A DNA stretch of 64,000 nucleotides from VRUE01 sp963728045. Its GTDB lineage: Bacteria > Actinomycetota > Thermoleophilia > Solirubrobacterales > 70-9. The position numbers and the translations under genes were made by a program. The notes under the pieces are model-generated. The model worked only from the letters and a program-made list of their open reading frames with translations, did not search any database and was not told the DNA's origin. Below are positions 33,816 through 42,075 of the stretch, one piece after another. The stretch lies in NCBI GenBank assembly GCA_963728045.1, contig CAVSIE010000005.1, positions 115,014-179,013 of the forward strand, read 5' to 3'. Each line of letters begins with the position of its first letter. Positions within the stretch are counted from its first letter, which is position 1.

Positions 33816-35135
33816 ATGTTCGTTTCGGTCACCGAGACAATCGACGCAGAGCGGCTCTTTGCCCGTGGACGGGAGCGAACGGTGCTGCCCGCAAGGGGGC
33901 GAGAGCGCGCCGTCGAGATCGGCACCGCGACCGCCTTCCTGGCCACCGCGCTGGCGATGGCCTTCCTGATCCCCTCCCCCCGCGCCCTCGACATCCCGAC
34001 GCTGGCGATCCTCGTCGGCGCCTATGTGCTGGCCTGTCAGGCCCAGTTCGACGTCGCAGACGGTTACACGGTCCCCACCCAGCTGGTGCTGGTTCCGATG
34101 CTGTTCCTGCTGCCCACGCCGGCGGTGCCGCTGATCGTCAGCATCAGCTGGGCGCTGGGCAGGGTGGTCGACTACACGAGCGGCCGGACCAGCTTCTACC
34201 GCGCCTTCCACGTCTTCGGCGACTGCTGGCACGCGGTCGGCCCGGCGCTGGTGCTGGTCGTCGCCGGCGCCCAGGTCTTCTCCTGGGAGGAGTGGCCGGT
34301 CTACGTGGTGGCGCTGCTCGCCCAGTTCGCCTTCGACTTCGCCGTGACCGCGGTGCGCATGCGACTGATCGACGGCAGCTCGCCGCGCTCCGAGCTGCGC
34401 CTGATCGCGCCGGTCTACGCCCTCGACGCCGCCCTGGCGCCGATCGGCCTGCTCGCCGCCTTCGCCGCGATCGAGCTCGGTCCGGCGATCTGCCTGCTCG
34501 TCGTTCCCCTGGCCGCGGTCCTCGCCGTTCTCTCCCGTGAGCGCGAGGCGCGGATCGAACAGGCAGTGGAGCTGAGCGACGCCTACCAGGGGACGGCGAT
34601 GCTGCTCGGCGACGTGGTCGAGGCCGACGACGCCTACACCGGCAGCCACAGCCGCGGAGTGGTCGAGCTCTCGCTTGCCGTCGCCGAACGGCTCGGCCTC
34701 GACTCCCGGCAGCGCCGCAACGTCGAGTTCGCCGCCCTCCTGCACGACGTCGGCAAGATCGCAGTGCCCAAGGAGATCGTCAACAAAGCGGGCCCGCTCG
34801 ATGAGGATGAGTGGAAGATCATGCACCGGCACACGATCGAGGGCGAGGCGATGCTGAATCGGGTCGGCGGGGTCCTCGCCGACGTCGGCCGCATCGTGCG
34901 CTCCTCCCACGAGCACTACGACGGCAGTGGCTACCCGGACGGGCTGGCCGGCGAGGAGATCCCGATCGAGGCGCGGATCGTCACCTGCTGCGACGCCTTC
35001 AGCGCGATGACCACGACCCGCTCCTACCGCAAGGCGATGCCGCTCGAGGCGGCGCTGGCGGAGCTGCGAGCCTGCTCCGGCACACAGTTCGATCCGCGGG
35101 TGGCGGAGGCACTGGCGGCGATCTCCGAAATCTAG
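33816..35135 (+). CDS. HD-GYP domain protein with membrane sensor region
   Basis: 439 residues. Residues ~30-240 form seven or so membrane helices (MASE-like), then a short helix and an HD-GYP domain: GSHSRGVVELS, LLHDVGKIAVP with the HD pair near residue 308, HTIEGEAML and HEHYDGSGYPDGL with the GYP motif, plus YRKAMPLEAAL. All metal-binding residues look present, so it should hydrolyse c-di-GMP. The first ~15 residues may be reduced if a later start is used. About 156 bp separate it from the riboswitch on the opposite strand. Confidence 0.92.
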   Translation: MFVSVTETIDAERLFARGRERTVLPARGRERAVEIGTATAFLATALAMAFLIPSPRALDIPTLAILVGAYVLACQAQFDVADGYTVPTQLVLVPMLFLLPTPAVPLIVSISWALGRVVDYTSGRTSFYRAFHVFGDCWHAVGPALVLVVAGAQVFSWEEWPVYVVALLAQFAFDFAVTAVRMRLIDGSSPRSELRLIAPVYALDAALAPIGLLAAFAAIELGPAICLLVVPLAAVLAVLSREREARIEQAVELSDAYQGTAMLLGDVVEADDAYTGSHSRGVVELSLAVAERLGLDSRQRRNVEFAALLHDVGKIAVPKEIVNKAGPLDEDEWKIMHRHTIEGEAMLNRVGGVLADVGRIVRSSHEHYDGSGYPDGLAGEEIPIEARIVTCCDAFSAMTTTRSYRKAMPLEAALAELRACSGTQFDPRVAEALAAISEI

Positions 35136-35143
35136 AGGTACAG

Positions 35144-35159
35144 TTGGCTGACCAGCCAA
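35144..35159. promoter_or_regulatory. Putative TetR-family operator, site 2
   Basis: TTGGCTG-AC-CAGCCAA, perfect 7-bp inverted repeat, matching the GTTGnnTGACCAGnCAA pattern of sites 1 and 3. A TACAGT box (35139-35144) overlaps its left edge, so a bound repressor would block the promoter of the aldehyde dehydrogenase gene 24 bp downstream. Confidence 0.65.
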
Positions 35160-35182
35160 GGGGTCGAGGAAGGGAGCGTCCA

Positions 35183-36748
35183 GTGGAGAGCGGCACGGTC
35201 GAGAAGGGCAGTCAGACGAGCGTTAGGACGAACGGCGCTGGGCCAGACCAAATCGAGGTCCACAATCCGGCGACGGGCGACCTGGTCGCCGCGGTGCCGA
35301 TCGCCTCGCCCCGAGACGTCGCGGAGACCGTCGCGCGGGTGCGCGCCAACCAGCCTGCCTGGGAGGCGCTGGGGATCGAGGGTCGCTACCGCTGGCTCAG
35401 TCAGCTGCGCGACTGGCTGCTCGACAACCAGGAGCGAGTGCTCGAGACGATGCTCGCGGAGACCGGCAAGGTGCGCCCCGACGCCTCCAACGAGCCCGCC
35501 TACCTCGCCGACCTGATCAATTTCTACGGCGCCAAGGCCGCCAAGTTCATCGGCGAGGAGAGCGTCCGCCCCCATACCCCGCTGCTCGCCGCCAAGAAGC
35601 TTCGGGTCCAGTACCGGCCCCACCCCGTCGTCGGCATCATCAGCCCCTGGAACTTCCCCCTGATCCTGGCCCTGGGCGACGCGATCCCGGCGATGCAGGC
35701 GGGCGCCACAGTGGTGATCAAGCCTTCCGAGTTCACGCCGCTCGGCCTCGCCGAGATAGTCAAGGCTTGGAAGGAGGAGATCGGCGGCCCCGACGTGCTC
35801 GAGTGCGTTCACGGGATCGGTGAGACCGGCGGCGCCCTGGTCGACGCGGTCGACTTCGTCCAGTTCACGGGCTCGGACAGGACAGGACGCAAGGTGATGG
35901 CGCGCGCCGCCGAGACCCTGACTCCGGTCAGCCTCGAGCTCGGCGGCAAGGACCCGATGATCGTCCTCGCCGATGCCGACATCGACCGCGCCGCCAACGC
36001 CGCGGCCTGGGGCGGAATGATGAACTCGGGCCAGATCTGCATGTCGGTCGAGCGGATCTACGTCGAGGAGCCCGCCTACGACGAGTTCGTCGCCAAGCTG
36101 ACGACCGAGGTCGGCAAGCTGCGCCAGGGAGCCGACAGCAAGGGTCACGGCACCGAGGTCGGCGCGATGACTTCGCCCAACCAGACCGCGATCGTCGAGG
36201 ATCACGTCGAGGACGCCCTGGCCTCCGGAGCACGGGCCCTGACCGGCGGCAAGCGTGTCGCCGGTCCCGGCGATTATTTCGAGCCGACGGTGCTCGTCGA
36301 CGTCGACCACTCGATGAAGGTGATGCGCGACGAGACCTTCGGCCCGGTGGTCGGGGTGATGAAGGTTCGCGATTCCGAGCATGCCCTCGAGCTGGCCAAC
36401 GACAGCCGCTATGGCCTCTCCGGCTCCGTCTTCGGCGAGAAGGAGCGTGCCGAGGGCGTCGCCCGCAGGGTCGAGTGCGGCGCCGTCAACGTCAACGACG
36501 TGCTCGTCAACTACCTCGCGATGGACGTGCCGATGGGTGGCTGGAAGGAGTCGGGCATCGGCTACCGCCACGGCGAGCCCGGGATCAAGAAGTACTGCCG
36601 CACCGAGTCTGTCGTGATCACCCGCTTCGGCGGCAAGCGGGAGCCGACCTGGTACCCGTACACCAAGGCCCGCCGCGGACTCGTCGGCCGCATCGCTCAA
36701 GCGTTCAATGCGCGGGACCTGAAGCGGCGCCTCGGTCTACGCGGCTAA
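35183..36748 (+). CDS. NAD(P)-dependent aldehyde dehydrogenase
   Basis: 521 residues. SPWNFPLI (oxyanion Asn), LELGGKDPMIV (general-base Glu), NSGQICMSVERIYV (nucleophilic Cys) and ETFGPVVGVMKV are all intact. The overall pattern is closest to succinate-semialdehyde or long-chain fatty aldehyde types with an extended C-terminus (YTKARRGLVGRIAQ). GTG 35183 is chosen because AGGGAG lies 7 nt upstream and the operator lies before it; the longer frame overlaps the HD-GYP gene. Likely co-regulated with the acyl-CoA dehydrogenase at 4105. Confidence 0.92.
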   Translation: MESGTVEKGSQTSVRTNGAGPDQIEVHNPATGDLVAAVPIASPRDVAETVARVRANQPAWEALGIEGRYRWLSQLRDWLLDNQERVLETMLAETGKVRPDASNEPAYLADLINFYGAKAAKFIGEESVRPHTPLLAAKKLRVQYRPHPVVGIISPWNFPLILALGDAIPAMQAGATVVIKPSEFTPLGLAEIVKAWKEEIGGPDVLECVHGIGETGGALVDAVDFVQFTGSDRTGRKVMARAAETLTPVSLELGGKDPMIVLADADIDRAANAAAWGGMMNSGQICMSVERIYVEEPAYDEFVAKLTTEVGKLRQGADSKGHGTEVGAMTSPNQTAIVEDHVEDALASGARALTGGKRVAGPGDYFEPTVLVDVDHSMKVMRDETFGPVVGVMKVRDSEHALELANDSRYGLSGSVFGEKERAEGVARRVECGAVNVNDVLVNYLAMDVPMGGWKESGIGYRHGEPGIKKYCRTESVVITRFGGKREPTWYPYTKARRGLVGRIAQAFNARDLKRRLGLRG

Positions 36749-36754
36749 CCAGTC

Positions 36755-36873
36755 GGGGTAAGGGGACGGGCACCCTCCCCCGGAGACCGTTGCGCAGCTG
36801 ATCCGTCGCAAGGGCTCAGGCGTTGACCGCTTGAGTCTCCGGGAGAGGGTGCCCGTCCCCTCTTTCCTACCCC
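36755..36873. repeat. Long hairpin repeat before metH (REP-like)
   Basis: Arms 36761-36787 and 36835-36861 pair over 27 bp with one mismatch; GGGGTA/TACCCC extends them after a 6-nt bulge. The 47-nt loop can form a small TTGCG/CGCAA hairpin. The arm GGGGACGGGCACCCTC resembles the arm of the 12.6-kb copies (GGGCGGGCATCCCTC). Lies between the aldehyde dehydrogenase stop and the metH start, and may act as terminator. Confidence 0.75.
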
Positions 36874-36890
36874 TTACCCTCTAAGGCTCA

Positions 36891-39800
36891 ATGCCAGAGC
36901 GTGACTTCATAGCCGCCACCAAAGAGCGCGTCGTCGTCTTCGACGGCGGGATGGGCGCGACGTTGGAGCAATTCGAGCTGACGTCGGAAGACTACGGCGG
37001 ACTCGAGGGCAAGTGCCACGAGGCGCTGGCGCTGAACCGTCCGGACGTGATCGAGGGCGTCCACGCCTCGATGCTGGAGGCGGGCGCCGAGGTGGTCGAG
37101 ACCGACAGCTTCCAGGGCTCGCGCCTGAAGCTCGAAGAGTGGGGCCTCGGCGACCACACCCACGAGGTCAACCTCAAGGCGGCGCAGATCGCTCGCAAGG
37201 CTGCGGGCGAGGAGCGCTTCGTCGCCGGCTCGATCGGGCCGACCGGCTTCCTCCCCGCCTCCACCGACCCGACCCTGGGCGACATCTCCTTCGCCCGGCT
37301 GGTCGAGGTCTTCGCCGAGCAAGCCCAGGGGCTGGTCGAAGGGGGCGCCGACCTGATCATCATCGAGACGGCGCAGGACATCCTCGAGGTCAAGGCGGCG
37401 ATATTCGGCGCCCGCGAGGCCTTCAAGGAGACCGGCAGGACGCTGCCGATCCAGACCAGCGTCTCGCTGCTGCCGCAGGGCGGCAAGATGTTGCTCGGCA
37501 CCGATATCCAGGCGGTGCTGACGACGCTGGGCGCGCTCGAGGTCGACGTGATCGGCCTCAACTGCTCGACCGGGCCCGAGGACATGCGGGACGCGATCCG
37601 CTACCTGGGCGAGGCAAGCCCACTGCCGGTCCACTGCATCCCCAACGCCGGCCTGCCACTGCAGGGGCCCGACGGCGAGACGATCTTCCCCGAAGAGCCG
37701 GCGCCGCTGGCCGCGACTCTGGGCGAGTTCGTCGAGCGCTACGGCGTCGGCATCGTCGGCGGCTGCTGCGGGACGACCCCGGCCCACATCGCCGCGATCC
37801 GCGAGCGAGTCGCCGGGCGCGCTCCGGGAGAACGCCCCGCCCCCAGCCCGATCGAAGTCTCCTCGATGATGACCTCCACCCCGCTCGTGCAGGAACCGCG
37901 CCCGACCCTGGTCGGCGAGCGGGTCAACTCGCAGGGTTCGCGCAAGGCCAAGGAACTGCTGCTCGCCGACGACTACGACGGCCTGGTACAGGTCGCCGAA
38001 GACCAGGTCGAGGGAGGCGCCCACGTGCTCGACCTCTGCGTGGCGCTGACCGAGCGCCAGGACGAGGACGAGCAGATGGCGGCGGTGGCGAAGCGGGTCT
38101 CGCTGACGCAGCCGACGCCGATCCAGGTCGACTCGACCGAGCCGGAGGTGATCCAGGCTGCGCTGGAGCAGATCCCGGGCCGCGCGATCGTCAACTCGAT
38201 CAATCTCGAGGCGGGTCGCGACAAGGCCGACGTCGTGGCGCCGCTGGCCAGGGCACACGGGGCGGCGCTGATCGCGCTGACCATCGACGAGGTCGGAATG
38301 GCGAAGACGGCGGAGCGCAAGGTCGAGATCGCCCAGCGAATCCGCGAGATCGCCTGCGACGAGCACGGCCTCGACCCGGAGGCGCTGATCTTCGACGCGC
38401 TCACCTTCACCCTGACCACCGGCGACGAGGAGTGGAAGCCCTCGGCGGTCGAGACGATCGAGGGGATCCGCCGGATCAAGGCCGAGATCCCCGGGGTCAA
38501 GACCTCGCTCGGCGTCTCCAACGTCTCCTTCGGCGTCTCGCCCCCTGCCCGCGCCGTCCTCAACTCGGTCTTCCTCCACCACTGCGTCGAGGCGGGTCTC
38601 GACCTGGCGATGGTCAACCCCAATCACATCACCCCCTACTCGGAGATCTCCACCGAGGAGCGGGAGCTGACCGATGACCTCGTCTTCAACCGGCGTGAGG
38701 ACGCGCTCGAGCGCTTCATCGCCCATTTCGAGTCAAAGGGCGAGGAGGACGCCGAGGAGACGGGCGACCCGACCGAGGGCATAGAGCCCGAGGAAGCCCT
38801 CCACTGGCACGTCCTGCGCCGCAAGAAGGACGGGGTCGAGGACTGGATCGATCGATCGGTGGAGAAGATCGGCGCCGTGCCCACCCTCAACGAGGTGCTG
38901 CTGCCGGCGATGAAGGAGGTCGGCGACAAGTTCGGCGCCGGCGAACTGATCCTGCCCTTCGTCCTGCAGTCGGCGGAAGTGATGAAGCGTGCCGTGGCGC
39001 AGCTCGAGAACTACCTGGACCGGATCGAGGGCCACACCAAGGGCAAGGTCGTGATCGCGACCGTGTTCGGCGACGTCCACGACATCGGCAAGTCGCTCGT
39101 CAACACGATCCTCACCAACAACGGTTACACGGTTATCGACCTTGGCAAGCAGGTCCCGGTGGACACGATCATCGAGGCCGCCGTCGAGAACGAGGCCGAT
39201 GCGATCGGCCTCTCCGCCCTGCTCGTCTCCACCTCCAAGCAGATGCCAATCTGCATCCAGGAGCTGCACCAGCGTGAACTCAGTTTTCCGGTCCTGATTG
39301 GAGGAGCGGCGATCAACCGCGACTTCGGCCGCCGTACCCTCTACCCGAATGGCAAGGACTCCGACGAGGTCTACGAACCCGGGGTCTTCTACTGCAAGGA
39401 CGCCTTCCAGGGGCTGGACACGATGGATGCGCTGGTCGATGCCGAGGCACGCGAGGCATTGGTCGAGCGGATCCGCAGCGAGGCCAGGCAGCTGCGCGAG
39501 AAGCCGGTCGAGGTCGACGATGCGCCTCCGGTCAGCGACGACAGCGTGCGCTCCAAGACCCGCATCGACGCGCCGATCCCCTCTCCACCCTTCTGGGGAG
39601 TGCGCGAGGTCGAGATCGATCTTGGCGAGGTCTTCCCGCACCTCGACCGTCACGTCCTCTTCAAGCTGCACTGGGGCGGTCGCGGCGTAAAGGGCGAGGC
39701 CTGGCGCAACCTCATCGACGGCGTCGACGGTGAGGAGGGCTTCGCGCCCCGCCTGGAGCGGATGTGGCGCGAGCAGGAATACCTTCACCCTCGGGCACGG

Positions 39801-40433
39801 CTCGGATACTTCCCGGCCGCCGCCGATGGCAACGAACTGGTCGTCTTCGACCCGGAGGATTCCAAGCGCGAGCTGGAGCGCCTCGTCTTTCCCCGCCAGC
39901 CGCGGCACGACCGTATCTGCCTCGCCGACTTCTTCCGACCACTGGACTCGGGCGAGCGCGACGTCGTCGCGTTGCAGGGGGTGACCGTTGGCCCTGAGGT
40001 GACCGATCTGATCGAGCGGCTGGAGCGAGAAGGCGAGTTCGCCGAGCAGCTCTTCGTACACGGGCTCGGGGTGCAGTCGGCGGAGGGGCTGGCCGAGTGG
40101 CTGCACTCGGAGGTCCGTCGCCAGCTCGAAATCGGACTGGACCAGGGCCGCCGCTACTCCTGGGGATACCCCGCCTGCCCCGACCAGTCCGAGCACGAGA
40201 AGGTCTGGCGCCTGCTCGACCTCGAACAGATCGGCATGACCCTCTCCGACGGCTACGCGGTGATGCCCGAGCAGTCAACGGTGGCGATCGTCGCGCACCA
40301 TCCTCAGGCCGTCTACTTCGGGATGAAATCCGGCTTCGTGCCGGAGGAGCCCGCTCCCGACGAGCTGATCGCCGGGACCGAGCGCGGAGGGGAGCTGCCT
40401 CCCGAGTCGGAACCCGCAGCAGCCACTGTTTAA
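36891..40433 (+). CDS. metH: Cobalamin-dependent methionine synthase
   Basis: 1180 residues, close to the family length of ~1200. Domains in order: homocysteine-binding barrel (zinc ligands VGGCCGTTP near residue 289), pterin-binding barrel (VGERVNSQGSRKAKELL, VDSTEPEVIQAAL), cobalamin cap and B12-binding domain (DVHDIGKSL near residue 727, lower-ligand His), and the SAM-activation domain from about residue 900 (RYSWGYPACPDQ, AVMPEQSTVAI). It transfers methyl from 5-methyl-THF to homocysteine. No B12 riboswitch is visible in the leader. A TACCCT box lies 10 nt before the ATG. Confidence 0.97.
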   Translation: MPERDFIAATKERVVVFDGGMGATLEQFELTSEDYGGLEGKCHEALALNRPDVIEGVHASMLEAGAEVVETDSFQGSRLKLEEWGLGDHTHEVNLKAAQIARKAAGEERFVAGSIGPTGFLPASTDPTLGDISFARLVEVFAEQAQGLVEGGADLIIIETAQDILEVKAAIFGAREAFKETGRTLPIQTSVSLLPQGGKMLLGTDIQAVLTTLGALEVDVIGLNCSTGPEDMRDAIRYLGEASPLPVHCIPNAGLPLQGPDGETIFPEEPAPLAATLGEFVERYGVGIVGGCCGTTPAHIAAIRERVAGRAPGERPAPSPIEVSSMMTSTPLVQEPRPTLVGERVNSQGSRKAKELLLADDYDGLVQVAEDQVEGGAHVLDLCVALTERQDEDEQMAAVAKRVSLTQPTPIQVDSTEPEVIQAALEQIPGRAIVNSINLEAGRDKADVVAPLARAHGAALIALTIDEVGMAKTAERKVEIAQRIREIACDEHGLDPEALIFDALTFTLTTGDEEWKPSAVETIEGIRRIKAEIPGVKTSLGVSNVSFGVSPPARAVLNSVFLHHCVEAGLDLAMVNPNHITPYSEISTEERELTDDLVFNRREDALERFIAHFESKGEEDAEETGDPTEGIEPEEALHWHVLRRKKDGVEDWIDRSVEKIGAVPTLNEVLLPAMKEVGDKFGAGELILPFVLQSAEVMKRAVAQLENYLDRIEGHTKGKVVIATVFGDVHDIGKSLVNTILTNNGYTVIDLGKQVPVDTIIEAAVENEADAIGLSALLVSTSKQMPICIQELHQRELSFPVLIGGAAINRDFGRRTLYPNGKDSDEVYEPGVFYCKDAFQGLDTMDALVDAEAREALVERIRSEARQLREKPVEVDDAPPVSDDSVRSKTRIDAPIPSPPFWGVREVEIDLGEVFPHLDRHVLFKLHWGGRGVKGEAWRNLIDGVDGEEGFAPRLERMWREQEYLHPRARLGYFPAAADGNELVVFDPEDSKRELERLVFPRQPRHDRICLADFFRPLDSGERDVVALQGVTVGPEVTDLIERLEREGEFAEQLFVHGLGVQSAEGLAEWLHSEVRRQLEIGLDQGRRYSWGYPACPDQSEHEKVWRLLDLEQIGMTLSDGYAVMPEQSTVAIVAHHPQAVYFGMKSGFVPEEPAPDELIAGTERGGELPPESEPAAATV

Positions 40434-40548
40434 CTGGTGCGATTTCGCAAAGTTGGGAGAATCTGTCATACCAACTGGAAACTTTATCCGTATCGCACTA
40501 TGATTAAACAGCCTTGTGGGTAACACCACCGGGCTGAGTTACGGTTAG

Positions 40549-40576
40549 CGCCGGGGCCTTCTAAGAGGTCCCGGCG
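40549..40576 (+). terminator. Hairpin downstream of metH
   Basis: CGCCGGGGCCT (40549-40559) pairs with AGGTCCCGGCG (40566-40576) with one G-T pair. No T-run follows, so it is a possible terminator only. Confidence 0.45.
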
Positions 40577-40606
40577 CGATTTGCATGTGAGGGAGATTTG
40601 TTTCTG

Positions 40607-40661
40607 AAACCGCACGGTTTGATATCTCCTTCAATAACTAAACCGTACGGTTTTATATCTC
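40607..40661. repeat. Tandem palindromic repeat, 33-bp spacing
   Basis: AAACCGCACGGTTT+GATATCTC (40607-40628) and AAACCGTACGGTTT+TATATCTC (40640-40661). The 14-mer core is palindromic (exact in copy 2, one central change in copy 1). The 33-bp period is about three helical turns, so paired protein binding on one DNA face is possible. Only two copies are present. Confidence 0.6.
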
Positions 40662-40681
40662 TTGAGGAAAGTGCGGCGGGC

Positions 40682-40707
40682 GGGGCGGGATCTTTCGATC
40701 CCGCCCC
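40682..40707. terminator. Strong GC hairpin
   Basis: GGGGCGGGATC-TTTC-GATCCCGCCCC, perfect 11-bp stem, flanked by GCGGGCG upstream and CGCCCGC downstream that could extend it. No T-run; may end transcripts of the minus-strand HxlR gene or of metH. Confidence 0.5.
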
Positions 40708-40819
40708 ATCTAACGCCCGCTGCTCGCCCCCCTTGCTGACGGGTAGGGGGTCGACTTTTCGAACCCGGGTCGCCGCTGTGCCGGGTGTCAAGCTGGCAGC
40801 CGCAACCTGAATACAGGGC

Positions 40820-40829
40820 TATAGAACTA
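40820..40829 (+). promoter_or_regulatory. TATAGAACTA motif, downstream copy
   Basis: The same 10-mer occurs on the minus strand at 41963-41972 in the promoter region of the HxlR-type gene. Two copies flanking the regulator gene may be its binding sites; short and unproven. Confidence 0.3.
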
Positions 40830-40937
40830 TGGTCAAGACAGTACAATCAGTCAGATTTGTCATACTAAGTGCGAGTTCTGTCACTTTAGGCTGCAAATCA
40901 CTGCAACACATTTTCGCGCGCGCACATTTTGGTGGAG

Positions 40938-41942
40938 TCAGCGCGTGCGTAGCGAGGCATGAAGGCCGGCGACGAGAGACCGCACGAAATCCGGGTCCTC
41001 ACCGCCGATACGAAGCCCCTCGAGACGGCCGTCGATAAGCGCATCCAGCCAGGTCTCGACCGTACCGAGGGCCCAGGTCCGAGGCTCGCTCTCGAGTTTG
41101 GAGACACAGGAGGCGACCTGGCCTTCCTGGACCGCGACCCGGACCCCTGCCAGCCGGCCCCGGGACTCTTCCAGCTCGGCGCCCCCCGACTCCCCTGCGC
41201 TGGTATCGACGGCGAGCAGGCACGCTCCGGCGCGTTCCTCGGGCAGCCTCACCAGAGGAACGGCGAGAAGGAAAGCGGCCTCGATATCGATCCGAGTCAC
41301 CACCTCGGCCTCTTCGGCCAGGTACTGGCACTCGCAGCGTCCGGCGACGGCGAGCGGCGCCACGGCCTGGCGCAACCAGGGCGTGATCACGTAGGGCCGC
41401 CCCCCGCCCTCCCCCGACACCTGCTCAACCTGACGCGCGGCGCGCATCGCCCCCAGGCGCCGTTCGATTCCCGGATAGGAAAGCTCCGGAATCAGAGCGT
41501 CGAGCTCGGTCAGCGAGAGAGGTCGGACGGCCAACACCCGTAGCATCGTCGACCCCCAACCGCCGACCAGGGCGCGGATCGCTGCCTTGGCGGGCTCGCT
41601 GCCGAGCGAGATCGGGCCCTGCGGCGCCCGCTCCAGCCATGCTTCCAGCGCATCCGCGGCTAAGAGCACCGCCCTACCCACCCCGGTCAGCTCGTTTTCC
41701 ACCGTGTAGGGCATGCCGCCCCGCTCGCGCTTCGCCAACGCCCCAAGCTCACGGAGATTGCCGACCTGGCTGCGCAGCGTGGTCTGCGCCGCGCCTCCTA
41801 TCCGTTCCCGCAGCTCGGGGAACCGCAAGGGCCCATCGGCGTGGGCGCGGAGAATCGGGATGGTGAGCGGACCGGCACAGAGGGAAAGCACCATCCCCCC
41901 GGCCCGGACCCGCGCAGCAGGGGGTGTGCTTTCAGCTGGCAT
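40938..41942 (-). CDS. HxlR-type transcriptional regulator with two winged-helix parts
   Basis: 334 residues, about three times a standard HxlR. First winged helix (residues ~20-100): GPLTIPILRAHADGPLRFPELRERI with LRSQVGNLRELGAL. Second (~125-200): WGSTMLRVLAVRPLSLTELDALI and LSYPGIERRLGAMRAAR. The last ~110 residues (VTRIDIEAAFLLAVPLV) form a possible sensor domain. Two-HTH proteins of this kind occur in Thermoleophilia. The promoter is AT-rich and the start is apparently leaderless (TATATG region before ATG 41942). Targets unknown. Confidence 0.8.
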   Translation of the reverse strand: MPAESTPPAARVRAGGMVLSLCAGPLTIPILRAHADGPLRFPELRERIGGAAQTTLRSQVGNLRELGALAKRERGGMPYTVENELTGVGRAVLLAADALEAWLERAPQGPISLGSEPAKAAIRALVGGWGSTMLRVLAVRPLSLTELDALIPELSYPGIERRLGAMRAARQVEQVSGEGGGRPYVITPWLRQAVAPLAVAGRCECQYLAEEAEVVTRIDIEAAFLLAVPLVRLPEERAGACLLAVDTSAGESGGAELEESRGRLAGVRVAVQEGQVASCVSKLESEPRTWALGTVETWLDALIDGRLEGLRIGGEDPDFVRSLVAGLHASLRTR

Positions 41943-41962
41943 CGGTCATATATGTAACTGCT

Positions 41963-41972
41963 TAGTTCTATA
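41963..41972 (-). promoter_or_regulatory. TATAGAACTA motif in the HxlR promoter
   Basis: Minus-strand TATAGAACTA, 21 bp upstream of the HxlR start, matching 40820-40829. Consistent with an autoregulatory site, unproven. Confidence 0.3.
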
Positions 41973-42075
41973 TTGGTATTCCGCCAGCGGCGGCAGCCTA
42001 TCCCAAAGCAGGCCTGCCTCGACCTCTCCCGAGGGAAAAATCGAAGACCTACGCGGGTCGCTGGTGGCTGAGCGC

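Larger units (their letters stand above)
40434..40937. other. AT-richer structured intergenic region after metH
   Basis: Around 500 bases with no convincing gene; short frames here read through the palindromes. It contains TGCGATTTCGCA (40438-40449), a metH-side hairpin, tandem AAACCG palindromes, a GATCCCGCCCC hairpin, and an ATAGAACTA motif shared with the HxlR promoter. ATCTGTCATACCAACTG (40461) and ATTTGTCATACTAAGTG (40855) are similar 17-mers near both ends. Confidence 0.55.

Noticed and set aside
36749..36890. Cobalamin riboswitch before metH
   Set aside because: The gap is filled by a simple long hairpin; no B12-box pattern.
40607..40661. CRISPR-like array
   Set aside because: Only two units with 33-bp period, internally palindromic, no spacers of regular length and no cas genes.
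40598..40810. Small frames around 40.6 kb coding KPYG repeats on both strands
   Set aside because: The repeat peptide is just the translation of the AAACCGTACGGTTT palindromes, which read similarly in both directions.
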